From NCBI GenBank assembly GCA_013178275.1, contig JABLWZ010000020.1, forward strand, positions 1 to 64,000: a stretch of DNA of 64,000 nt, given 5' to 3'. Made by a program: the position numbers and the translations under genes. Shown here piece after piece: positions 8,398-16,271 of the stretch. The stretch comes from Bacillota bacterium. GTDB lineage: Bacteria; Bacillota; Ch66; Ch109. The notes below the pieces were generated by a model that made no database searches, was not told the DNA's origin, and saw only the letters and a program-made list of their open reading frames with translations. Within the stretch, counting starts at the first letter, position 1. Each line of letters begins with the position of its first letter.

Positions 8398-9976
8398 GCC
8401 TACTGAAGAAGTCGCAAAAGCATGACAATACAGGACTTCAAGGTACTTCAAGTGCAGGGAAAATGCCTGGAAAAGGCGAATTATAATACAAAATCTTTGC
8501 ACTTGGAGTGACTGACATGTACCGGAAAACCGAACAGCAAGTAACATTCGAGGATTTTTATCTTCCCTTTGGCGGAAAGCTACGCAGTGATAATCGTTGG
8601 GTCAAGCTTTCAAAGCTTATACCCTGGCATGTGATAAAAGAAAAATACGCAGCCCTCTTTGCTCAAAGCGGAATGGGCGCGCCCGCCAAACCAGTTCGGA
8701 TGGCATTGGGAGCACTCATCATCAAAGAGAAATGCGGGTTTTCCGATGAGGAAACGGTGGAACAGATTAGAGAGAACCATTACCTGCAATACTTCATCGG
8801 ATTAACCGAATATCAGGATGAGGCTCCATTCGACCCCTCCATGATGGTCCATTTCCGGAAACGAATAAAATTAGAAACCATCAACGAAATCAATGAACTC
8901 ATTATCCCGAAACCCCAGGAAAAAACTAAACCAGCAACAAAAGACGACGATCACGATCCACCAAGTAGTAGTGGGGGTAACCAAGGACAATTGATACTGG
9001 ATGCCACCTGTTCCCCTGCAGATATCAGGTATCCAACCGACTTTTCCCTATTGAATGAGGCCCGCGAGAAACTAGAAAACATCATCGATACCCTCCATGA
9101 GCCATCAAAAGGAGAAGCAAAGAAACCGCGGACCTATCGCAAAACAGCGCGCAAGGACTACTTGAAGATAGCCAAACAGCGAAGGCCCAAGCCAAAAATG
9201 CTGCGAAAAGCTATCGGGAAGCAGTTGCGTTATGTACGACGAGACCTGCGCTGGATTGCCCGCCTCTTGGAAACAGTACCGGTAAGTCATTTAAACCGAA
9301 AACAGCAACAGAATCTTGAGACAATCCGTAAACTGTACCAGCAGCAGAAAAGCATGTACGATCAGAAGATTCACCGAGTTGACGAGAGGATCGTGAGCAT
9401 AACCCAACCCTACGTACGCCCTATCGTTCGAGGCAAGGCAGGAGCAGAAACCGAATTTGGGGCCAAACTTTCCATCAGCTTGACCGGTGGCTATGCCCGA
9501 CTGGAAAGGTGTAGTTGGGATAACTTCAACGAAGGCAGCACTCTGATCGAACAAGTCGAAGCATATCAACAACGCTGCGGTTACTACCCCAAGGCAGTCC
9601 TGGTCGACCAAATCTATCGGACCAGGGAGAATCGGATATATTGCAAGTCAAAGGGGATCCATCTTAGCGGTCCACCGCTGGGCCGACCCCGGGCAGAAGA
9701 GACCAAGGCCCAGAAGCGCCAGGCATACAATGAAAGCTGTGCCCGCAACGCAGTCGAAGGTAAGTTGGGTGAGGGTAAACGACGTTACGGATTAGGCTTA
9801 ATCATGGCAAAGCTTAAAGAAACGAGTGAATCCGTAATAGCGCTACAGTTCCTAGTGATGAATCTTGAAGCCAGGCTCCGTTTTCTTTTTAATCTTTTTC
9901 TACAGACCTGGGTTAGTAGACCAGCTTATTTTGCGAGTTAGGCGCAGAGCCACTTGGCGTTAGTTTTTCAGGAAGC
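8398..9976 (+). mobile_element. complete insertion sequence, 1579 bp, IS1182/IS5-like
   Basis: The element is bounded by imperfect inverted ends: GCCTACTGAAGAAGT at the left and the complement of the right end GCTTCCTGAAAAACT, matching at 11 of 15 positions. It is flanked by a 10-bp direct repeat (CCTATGTAGA). It holds one transposase gene. Its promoter has TATAAT at 8482-8487, and an inverted repeat CAAGTGCA/TGCACTTG (8449-8456 and 8498-8505) could fold next to the ribosome-binding site of read-through transcripts. The intact frame, ends and duplication suggest a fairly recent insertion. Confidence 0.85.
8517..9941 (+). CDS. transposase with DUF772-type N-terminus
   Basis: This 474-residue DDE transposase catalyses movement of the surrounding element. 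The N-terminal domain (YLPFGGKLRSDNRWVKLSKL, then PVRMALGALIIKEKCGFSDEETVEQI and YFIGL) is the DUF772 region typical of IS1182/IS5-group enzymes. The catalytic core includes LILDATCSPADIRYPTD and, near the end, NAVEGKLGEGKRRYGL. A low-complexity hydrophilic insert lies near 138-160. The ATG at 8517 follows GGAG by eight bases; a GTG three codons earlier has worse spacing. The frame is undamaged. Confidence 0.9.
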   Translation: MYRKTEQQVTFEDFYLPFGGKLRSDNRWVKLSKLIPWHVIKEKYAALFAQSGMGAPAKPVRMALGALIIKEKCGFSDEETVEQIRENHYLQYFIGLTEYQDEAPFDPSMMVHFRKRIKLETINEINELIIPKPQEKTKPATKDDDHDPPSSSGGNQGQLILDATCSPADIRYPTDFSLLNEAREKLENIIDTLHEPSKGEAKKPRTYRKTARKDYLKIAKQRRPKPKMLRKAIGKQLRYVRRDLRWIARLLETVPVSHLNRKQQQNLETIRKLYQQQKSMYDQKIHRVDERIVSITQPYVRPIVRGKAGAETEFGAKLSISLTGGYARLERCSWDNFNEGSTLIEQVEAYQQRCGYYPKAVLVDQIYRTRENRIYCKSKGIHLSGPPLGRPRAEETKAQKRQAYNESCARNAVEGKLGEGKRRYGLGLIMAKLKETSESVIALQFLVMNLEARLRFLFNLFLQTWVSRPAYFAS

Positions 9977-9986
9977 CCTATGTAGA
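9977..9986. repeat. target-site duplication, right copy
   Basis: This CCTATGTAGA is identical to 8388-8397. Before insertion the sequence would have run directly from the yteA upstream region into 9987. Confidence 0.8.
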
Positions 9987-10375
9987 TGTGACTCAAAAGG
10001 GAGACATGTACTGTTTTGGGTCAGTAGATGCCTTTATCTGTAAACGGTCGGGTTATACATACCAGCGGGGCGCTGATTCGGCCAGCGTCTCTAGCGGGTG
10101 TTTCAATATAGAGACAATGAAAGTCGCAGAGCCCCGAATATAGCGGTTGTCCTGGCCTGGCACAGTTTTTGCCTTATTTATATTAAATCGGGTTTTTTAC
10201 GCTATCGGAAAGTATATTAGAGAACTTTCCGATGCAAGCAAGTGCACTCCGAAGCAAGTGTAGCTACGGCTCCCGCCCTTGGCGTAGCCTAGCTTTCTTC
10301 GCAACTAGGGCTATCGCTTGCGCCCGAGGCTTGGCGACAGCCAAGTTTTCTTCGGAAGCATTATGAAAAATTTGA
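9987..10375. other. non-coding region rich in inverted repeats upstream of the fusion enzyme
   Basis: No gene is visible. A perfect 10-bp inverted repeat ATCGGAAAGT/ACTTTCCGAT (10204-10213 and 10224-10233) is followed by a GC-rich stretch (10234-10360) with several hairpins. These include GCTACG/CGTAGC and CTTGGC-gaca-GCCAAG followed by TTTTCTT, plus a similar earlier CTTGGC-gta-GCC hairpin ending CTTTCTTCG. The two similar hairpins look like a degenerate tandem repeat. Confidence 0.5.
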
Positions 10376-10392
10376 TGAAGGGGGAATGAAGC

Positions 10393-12381
10393 GTGAGAAC
10401 AGCGATTATTGGCGCGGGTTCACTGGGGACGATCGTTGGGGCGCTGCTGTCCAAGGCGGGAAGAGACGTGGTACTGGTGGACGCCAACCCGGAACAGGTC
10501 AGGGCGCTGAACGAAAAGGGCGCCCAGGTGGTCGGACACCTGGAGATGACGGTACCGGTCAAGGCCATCGCCCCGGAACAGATGGAGGGCATCTACGACC
10601 TGGTGCTCTACCTGGTCAAGACCAACTTCGACAGTGTGGCGCTGCCGCAGCTCCTGCCCCACCTGGGCCCGGACAGCATAGTGCTGACACTGCAGAACGG
10701 GCTGCCCGAGGACACGGTGGCGGAATCCGTCGGCGCCCCGCGGACCCTGGGCGGTGCGGTCGGCTGGGGTGCTACCTGGATCTCTCCCGGGGTGTCGCAG
10801 CTCACCTCGCCTCCCGAACTGATGACCTACGACATCGGCGAGCTGGACGGTAAAAAGACCGAGCGGCTGCAGCGGGTGAAGGAGGTCCTGGAACCCGCGG
10901 GACAGTTCATCATCACGGAAAACCTCCTGGGCATCCGCTGGACCAAGCTGCTGGTGAACTCCACCTTCAGCGGGATGTCCACCGTCCTGGGTTGCACCTA
11001 CGGCGACATCCTGGATAACCCCAAGGCCCTGGAGTGCGTGGCCCACATCGCCAACGAGTGCCTGCAGGTGATCGCCGCCCTGGGAGTCAAGCCCGAACTG
11101 ATCCAGGGGGTCGACGTCAGGATAATGGGCTTCAAGGACAAAGAGCAGATGAAGCGGACCTTCAACATCTACCACATGGCTTTTGGACCCCATCGGGCAC
11201 TGAAGGCCAGCATGCTGCAGGACCTGGAAAAGGGGAAGCCCTGCGAGATCGGGACCATCAACGGCAAGGTCTCCGAGTTGGGCAAGAAGGCGGGGGTGGC
11301 GACCCCGGTCAACAACCAGGTGGTCGAGATCGTGACCGCCTGCATGGAAGGGAAGCTGAAGCCCGCAATGGGAAACCTCGACTTGTTCAAGATACCCGAG
11401 ATACCCGACGCACCGGCGGTCGAGGTCAAGCCGGTGGAGGCCCCCAAGCCGGTTAAGAGCAAGGTCCCCGCGCACAAGCGGATCGTGACCTGCGCGATTA
11501 CCGGCTCCGTCCACATCCCGACCATGTCGGAGTACCTGCCGATAACCCCGGAGCAGATCGCCCAGAACGCCCTGGATGCGGCCAACGCGGGAGCGGCGTC
11601 GGTGCACATCCACGCCCGCGATCCCAAGACCGGGATGCCCACCTCGGACCTCAAGGTCTTCGAGCAGATCATCGACCTGATCCGGGCCAAGAACCAGGAC
11701 GTGATCATCTGCCTCACCACCGGCGGCGGCGCTGGTATGACGGTGGAGCAGCGGGTGTCGGTGGTCCCGAAGTTCAAGCCCGAACTGGCCTCCTGCAACC
11801 TGGGTTCGATGAACTGGGGGGTCTTCGCCATCATGGAGAAATACAAGGAGTTCAAGTTCCCCTGGGAGGGGGCGATGATGGAGATGGCCAAGGGGTTCAT
11901 CTTCCAGAACACCTTCGCCGACCTGAAGACCATGCTGACCACCATGGCCGAGAACGGGACCAAGCCCGAGCTAGAGGTCTACGACGTGGGGCACCTCTAC
12001 AACTTGGCCTACCTGGTGCAGGCGGGATTCGTCAAGCTCCCGGTCTACATGCAGTTCGTGACCGGGATACTCGGGGGCATCGCCGCCACCTCGTATGACC
12101 TGATGCATCTCCATATAACCGCCGAACGGCTTTTCGGCCGGGGCAACTTCCAGTGGTCGGTGATCGGCGCGGGGAGGGCCGAATTCCCCATCTGCACCCA
12201 GGGGCTGTTCCTGGGCAGCCACGTGCGGGTCGGGATGGAGGACAACCTGATGTTGAACAAGGGAGAACTGGCCAAGAGCAACGGGGACCTGGTGGAGAAG
12301 ATGGTGCGGATCATGAGGGAGTTCGACTACGAGCCCGCCACCCCGGCCGAGGCCCGGGAGATCATCGGGCTGAAAAGCTGA
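10393..12381 (+). CDS. fusion of a ketopantoate-reductase-like dehydrogenase and a BKACE (DUF849) enzyme
   Basis: This 662-residue protein joins two enzymes. Residues 1-325 are an ApbA/PanE-type NAD(P)-dependent dehydrogenase, with Rossmann motif GAGSLG at 7-12, the RWTKLLVN lysine (K185) and a conserved acid in PCEIGTING (E285). A Pro/Ala/Lys/Val linker spans about 333-362. Residues 363-662 form a beta-keto acid cleavage enzyme (3-keto-5-aminohexanoate cleavage family) with zinc ligands in VHIHARD (H405, H407). BKACE enzymes condense a beta-keto acid with acetyl-CoA to give acetoacetate and a new CoA ester. The fusion suggests the first domain makes or removes the keto substrate, but the substrate is unknown. 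GTG start behind AGGGGGA. Codon use is strongly GC-biased, as in well-expressed genes. Confidence 0.88.
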   Translation: MRTAIIGAGSLGTIVGALLSKAGRDVVLVDANPEQVRALNEKGAQVVGHLEMTVPVKAIAPEQMEGIYDLVLYLVKTNFDSVALPQLLPHLGPDSIVLTLQNGLPEDTVAESVGAPRTLGGAVGWGATWISPGVSQLTSPPELMTYDIGELDGKKTERLQRVKEVLEPAGQFIITENLLGIRWTKLLVNSTFSGMSTVLGCTYGDILDNPKALECVAHIANECLQVIAALGVKPELIQGVDVRIMGFKDKEQMKRTFNIYHMAFGPHRALKASMLQDLEKGKPCEIGTINGKVSELGKKAGVATPVNNQVVEIVTACMEGKLKPAMGNLDLFKIPEIPDAPAVEVKPVEAPKPVKSKVPAHKRIVTCAITGSVHIPTMSEYLPITPEQIAQNALDAANAGAASVHIHARDPKTGMPTSDLKVFEQIIDLIRAKNQDVIICLTTGGGAGMTVEQRVSVVPKFKPELASCNLGSMNWGVFAIMEKYKEFKFPWEGAMMEMAKGFIFQNTFADLKTMLTTMAENGTKPELEVYDVGHLYNLAYLVQAGFVKLPVYMQFVTGILGGIAATSYDLMHLHITAERLFGRGNFQWSVIGAGRAEFPICTQGLFLGSHVRVGMEDNLMLNKGELAKSNGDLVEKMVRIMREFDYEPATPAEAREIIGLKS

Positions 12382-12432
12382 CCAAACGCGAAGTAAAAAA
12401 ATTTTTAGCTGGATAGGTTATGCATGAAGCAG

Positions 12433-12470
12433 CCCGGCCTGGCGGTGGAACCGTAAGGCCGGGTCTTTTA
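12433..12470 (+). terminator. terminator after the fusion enzyme
   Basis: CCCGGCCT at 12433-12440 pairs with AGGCCGGG at 12456-12463, followed by TCTTTTA. Confidence 0.75.
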
Positions 12471-12574
12471 CGCTTAGGCCGCGTCCACTTTCTCCGGGCG
12501 GCTCGCTGCTGTAGAATGGACCTAATGAATGGTTCCCCATAAAAAAGTTTCCGCATGGCGGGGGTGAAAAGGTT

Positions 12575-13060
12575 ATGACTAAGGGCAAACGTAAATCTTG
12601 GCGGGAGAAGCTCAATGACAGCAAGGACCTGCCCCGGGTGGTTCCTATCGATGAGAGGATGGGCCGCCGGTGGGGTCACGGCACCATGGTGCTGCCCGCC
12701 CCGCAGGAGGTCGATGAACTGATGCGGAAGGTCCCGCGGGGCAAGGTGACTACGGTCAACCAGATCCGAGAGACACTAGCCCGGAGGCATGGAGCGACTA
12801 TCAGCTGCCCGATGGTGACCGGAATCTTCGTCTGGGTCGCGGCCAACGCGGCGGAGGAAGCGGTAGCCGAGGGGGCGGGGGATATCAACCCCTACTGGCG
12901 GACCCTGAAATCAGGCGGGGAGCTGAACCAGAAGTACCCCGGCGGGGTGGAGCAGCAAGCGCTGAACCTGATGCTGGAGGGCCACGAGATCGAACCCGGC
13001 AGGGGCCGGAAGTCTCCCCGGGTCAAGGGTTTCGAGAGCTCACTGGCTGAACTGGACTAG
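12575..13060 (+). CDS. MGMT-like (alkyltransferase-like) protein without the acceptor cysteine
   Basis: This 161-residue protein matches the MGMT/ATL DNA-binding fold: VPRGKVTTVNQIRETLARRHGA, CPMVTGIFVWVAANAAEE, then NPYWRTLKSGGELNQKYPGG. True O6-alkylguanine transferases have a PCHR acceptor site; here the equivalent stretch is NPYWR, so alkyl transfer is unlikely. It could flag damaged bases for other repair systems, as ATL proteins do, but that is inference. The start is the ATG at 12575, with only a weak upstream site. It stands alone between two terminator-like hairpins. Confidence 0.75.
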   Translation: MTKGKRKSWREKLNDSKDLPRVVPIDERMGRRWGHGTMVLPAPQEVDELMRKVPRGKVTTVNQIRETLARRHGATISCPMVTGIFVWVAANAAEEAVAEGAGDINPYWRTLKSGGELNQKYPGGVEQQALNLMLEGHEIEPGRGRKSPRVKGFESSLAELD

Positions 13061-13156
13061 CCGGTCGGTGAGATGGACCGATGCTTTTTCTAGTGTACCA
13101 GGTCGACTTATCCGGTGACGGGCCGGGGGGAAGACCTCTTTTTTTCTTTTTCTAAG

Positions 13157-13185
13157 AAATCACTCTTTAAGAGTGATTTTAGTTT
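13157..13185 (+). terminator. AT-rich hairpin between the MGMT-like gene and the MBL operon
   Basis: AAATCACTCT at 13157-13166 pairs perfectly with AGAGTGATTT at 13170-13179 around a TTA loop, with T-rich sequence on both sides. It could terminate either strand. A weaker CGGTC/GACCG hairpin with a T5 tail lies at about 13062-13092. Confidence 0.55.
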
Positions 13186-13244
13186 TGTAATCAGTTTAAA
13201 AAATAAAAATGATACATAACTTTAAAAAAGCATTTACAACTAAA

Positions 13245-13287
13245 ATGTTATAACATAAAATATGAATAATATATAATAATGTTATAA
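13245..13287 (+). promoter_or_regulatory. promoter and putative operator of the MBL-paaX operon
   Basis: A perfect 12-bp palindrome ATGTTATAACAT lies at 13245-13256, and a partial copy ATGTTATAA at 13279-13287. Between them is TATAAT at 13272-13277. A repressor bound here would cover the -35 region and the start site. The PaaX-like protein of the same operon is the obvious candidate. Confidence 0.5.
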
Positions 13288-13301
13288 AGGAGGTAATTAA
13301 G

Positions 13302-14270
13302 GTGAGTATTTTTTCAAGGGTAGTGATCGCGGGAGTAATTCTACTGGTGTTATTGAACCTGGGGCTGGTAGCGAGGTTTTATCACGGCCAAAGTCAGGCG
13401 CTACAGCATAATGAATCCATGGCCCAACAACAGCTTAACCTGAGGCCGGTTGATAACCTGGAGGTCATTCCGGTAGTGGACCTGGCGGAAAATGGAGAGG
13501 GATTTAAGGTCGAGGGGGGGAGTTCTTTGCTGGTGAAGACGGACAATGACTATGTTTTGTTCGATGTTGGTTATAACAAGAAAATGGAAGATGAACCGCC
13601 TTTGTTATATAATATGAAGAAGATGGGCATAGCCCTAAGCGATGTTGACGCTCTGGCGATAAGCCACAACCATGCTGACCACGTGGGGGGATTATGCTAT
13701 CGGGACAACCTTATCGAGTTGACCAGGGGACCGGTGGACCTTATGGGAAAAAAGGCATTTACCCCGGTACCTATGAAATGTGAGACCGCCAATACTATAA
13801 CTGTCGAGAGGCCCGCGTTGATCGGGGAGGAGATTGGGACCACCGGCCCGCTAGCGGTGCAGATGTTTATTCCTGGCCAGACGGTGGAACAGGCGCTGCT
13901 GGTAAACCTTAGGGATAAGGGGTTGGTGATCATATCCGGGTGCGGGCATCCACAGATACCGGATATGGTTAAAACCGCCCAAAAGATTACCGGGATTCCC
14001 GTCTACGCGGTCGTAGGCGGGACCCATCTATACTACACCAACTGCAATTCGGGGTTGGGTGGGAAAATTTTCGGGAGCAGTACTCTATACTGCCGAAGCC
14101 TGGAACGACAGGAAGTAGTAGATGTTATCGATGAGATAAAAGGGTTGGGGGTCAAAAAAGTGTTTGTTTCTACTCATGATTCGGACCAACCAACGCTGGA
14201 GATATTCGCGGAAAAATTTGGTACTGAGTTTGAAACGCTGAAGGTTGGTAATCGGATTCGGATTCAGTGA
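13302..14270 (+). CDS. membrane-anchored metallo-beta-lactamase-fold hydrolase
   Basis: This is a 322-residue MBL-fold protein with one N-terminal membrane helix (about 5-25), so the catalytic domain is probably outside the membrane. The metal-binding motif HNHADH is at 122-127 in the context LAISHNHADHVGGL. Later family landmarks are SGCGHPQI and FVSTHDSD. It is closest in layout to the MBL subgroup containing dihydropterin phosphate synthase-like proteins, but the substrate cannot be inferred. GTG start with GGAGG ten bases upstream. It forms an operon with the PaaX-type regulator nine bases downstream. Confidence 0.85.
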   Translation: MSIFSRVVIAGVILLVLLNLGLVARFYHGQSQALQHNESMAQQQLNLRPVDNLEVIPVVDLAENGEGFKVEGGSSLLVKTDNDYVLFDVGYNKKMEDEPPLLYNMKKMGIALSDVDALAISHNHADHVGGLCYRDNLIELTRGPVDLMGKKAFTPVPMKCETANTITVERPALIGEEIGTTGPLAVQMFIPGQTVEQALLVNLRDKGLVIISGCGHPQIPDMVKTAQKITGIPVYAVVGGTHLYYTNCNSGLGGKIFGSSTLYCRSLERQEVVDVIDEIKGLGVKKVFVSTHDSDQPTLEIFAEKFGTEFETLKVGNRIRIQ

Positions 14271-14279
14271 GGAGGTTCT

Positions 14280-15125
14280 GTGTTGAGCAGGTTTAAAAGG
14301 GTGGAAAGCGTAACCGGGATTCTGCTGTTCTTGTTCAACGTGTTCTTGCTCGAACAGGGGATAACAGCGGTACCTCTCAGGAAAATCTTCAAGCTGATGG
14401 AGCCGTTCCGCAAAAATGAAACCGCGATCAGGATGGGCCTATCCCGAGGGGTTAAGAACGGGTTGTTGGTGAATTACAAGCAGGACCAGGAGGTCTATTA
14501 CCGGATCACTGAAGAGGTAATCGAAGGATTCAATTACTGGCAGTCCAGGCTCAGCAGCTTTAGAGATCGAGTCCGTGAGCAGGTTGCCGATTGGGATGGT
14601 TTTTGGAGCATGGTGGTGATCAACCAGGCTCCTGAGATCGAGCGAACCGTGGATTTTACCGATGCGCTGCTCCAGTTGGGGTATGGAAGGATGTCTAACC
14701 GCTATCTGTGGCTGTGCCCGTTTGAGCGCGGCGACCTGGTAAAAGCGCTGGCGGTGAGGTTCGGAATAAATAAATCTGTTTTGTCGTTTCAGAGCCGGCT
14801 GACTGAACCGGGAACCGCGGACATGTTGGCGGCTGAGATTTGGCCGATCCGGGGATTGTCCGAAAGGTACCGGGAGTACCTGAGTAAGCTGGAGGAAGCG
14901 GCATCGGCTGTCGACTTTAATTCTTCCGCGGCTGACTTTCTGCCCTTTTTACACACCCAGGGTTTTGAACTTTTCGAGATAAACGAGGATGACCCACAGC
15001 TCCCGCTGAGCCTGCTGCCTGGTGATTGGCCGGGGGTGAAGGCTTCTAAGATGTTCTTTGAGTTGAGAGAAAGAATGCTGCCTTTGGCTGGGGATTATAT
15101 CAGAGAAATAATTAAGAACGGCTAG
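14280..15125 (+). CDS. PaaX family transcriptional regulator
   Basis: This 281-residue protein has a winged-helix N-terminus (AVPLRKIFKLMEPFRKNETAIRMGLSRGVKNGLLV) with the PaaX pattern of a helix that recognises DNA after an L-x-x-F-x-x-N-x-x-A-I-R stretch. The C-terminal PaaX domain includes DGFWSMVVIN and LGYGRMSNRYLWLCPF. PaaX controls phenylacetate degradation, but no paa genes are present, so this member responds to something else. GTG start with GAGGAGG four bases upstream. Its 3-prime end overlaps the convergent acyltransferase gene by 14 bases. Confidence 0.8.
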   Translation: MLSRFKRVESVTGILLFLFNVFLLEQGITAVPLRKIFKLMEPFRKNETAIRMGLSRGVKNGLLVNYKQDQEVYYRITEEVIEGFNYWQSRLSSFRDRVREQVADWDGFWSMVVINQAPEIERTVDFTDALLQLGYGRMSNRYLWLCPFERGDLVKALAVRFGINKSVLSFQSRLTEPGTADMLAAEIWPIRGLSERYREYLSKLEEAASAVDFNSSAADFLPFLHTQGFELFEINEDDPQLPLSLLPGDWPGVKASKMFFELRERMLPLAGDYIREIIKNG

Positions 15126-16251
15126 TGTGCTTCATCCCGGTCAGGAACCGGAGCCAGCGCTGGCACTTGACCAGCAGTTCGTATACGAGCATGATCAGGA
15201 TGAAAGATGCCGCGCTGATAAGCAGGTACTTGGGGAGAACCCCGATGTCCCACCGCACCACGAAGAACCCGACGAGCAGGATGATGGGCTGGTGCAGGAC
15301 GTAGAAGGGCATCACCGCCTGGTTGCTGTAGCGGCGAAGCCCGCTGTCGAACGAGAGGCGCCGGCTGGTGAGGCCCAGGAGGAATACTATCCAGAACCAG
15401 GAGTTGAAGGCGCGGAGCGCGGCCAGGAGTGTGTACTGCGCGGTACCGAAGGCGGGGTGTACCTGCAGCACGGTATACAGATAGAACATCAGCGATATGG
15501 ACAGCAGGCCGAGCAGGCCGGCGAGGACGTGCTGCCGCTCGATGGTGTCGGATATGCGCGGGTGCGAGGCCAGGAGGTAGCCGTAGCAGAAGAAGACCAG
15601 GTATATCACCATGCTCCATCCCCCGGTGTCCTGCATCCCGAGAATCCCCCGGGGGTCGAGCGCGGCCTGGGCGGCGGCTAGGGGCAGGGCCAGCATGAAG
15701 AGCGCCCCCGGTTTTTCCAGGAACGCGGCCAGTTTTAGCCCGGGAGACGTTCTCAGGCGGAGGAACAGCGGCAGGCACAGCAGCGAGTAGATGAGCAGGT
15801 AGAGCAGGAACCACAGGTGCAGGCCCATCCAGGCGAAGTTGCCGCCGAAGGCGTAGAAACCGTCGAAGTAGTGGGGCAGGAACTGCCAGAAGGAGCCGCT
15901 GAACTGGGAATGGGTCAGGCGCTCGAAGTAGACCTGGTGCGGGCTCAGGATGAAGACGCCGAAGACCAGGGGGATGAAAAGCCGTTTGACCCTCTCCCCC
16001 AGGTACTGGCCGCCGCTCCGGAATTCGAGCGCGTAGCGGGAGCCGATACCGGAGATGACGAACATCACCGGCATTATCCACTGGACCAGGAAACCGGTGA
16101 AGGTCGCGGCGGCCAGGCTCCGCTGGACGTTCTTGACGTGCCAGTCATCAAAGCTGAAGAAGCAGGCGCAGTGGAAAAGGAAGATCGCCAGCATGGTCAG
16201 GGCCCGCAGCCAGTCGATATCGTACCTGCGAGGGGTTAGAGATTTTTCCAT
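15112..16251 (-). CDS. acyltransferase 3 family integral membrane protein
   Basis: This 379-residue protein with about ten hydrophobic helices is of the acyltransferase-3 family, which transfers acyl groups to sugars, peptidoglycan or glycans outside the membrane. It starts with the family motif YDIDWLRALTMLAIFLFHCACFF (catalytic-type His in FHC) and contains MPVMFVISGIGSRYAL. A longer open frame upstream is not used, because AAAGGAGG lies seven bases before the ATG at 16251. It is the third gene of an operon with hisC and an aminotransferase. Confidence 0.85.
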   Translation of the reverse strand: MEKSLTPRRYDIDWLRALTMLAIFLFHCACFFSFDDWHVKNVQRSLAAATFTGFLVQWIMPVMFVISGIGSRYALEFRSGGQYLGERVKRLFIPLVFGVFILSPHQVYFERLTHSQFSGSFWQFLPHYFDGFYAFGGNFAWMGLHLWFLLYLLIYSLLCLPLFLRLRTSPGLKLAAFLEKPGALFMLALPLAAAQAALDPRGILGMQDTGGWSMVIYLVFFCYGYLLASHPRISDTIERQHVLAGLLGLLSISLMFYLYTVLQVHPAFGTAQYTLLAALRAFNSWFWIVFLLGLTSRRLSFDSGLRRYSNQAVMPFYVLHQPIILLVGFFVVRWDIGVLPKYLLISAASFILIMLVYELLVKCQRWLRFLTGMKHTSRS

Positions 16252-16271
16252 GGGCCTGCCTCCTTTTTCGG

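Noticed and set aside
10420..11613. 397-codon minus-strand frame antisense to the fusion enzyme
   Set aside because: GC-rich coding DNA produces long antisense frames; the protein has His/Gln/Arg-rich shadow composition and no domains.
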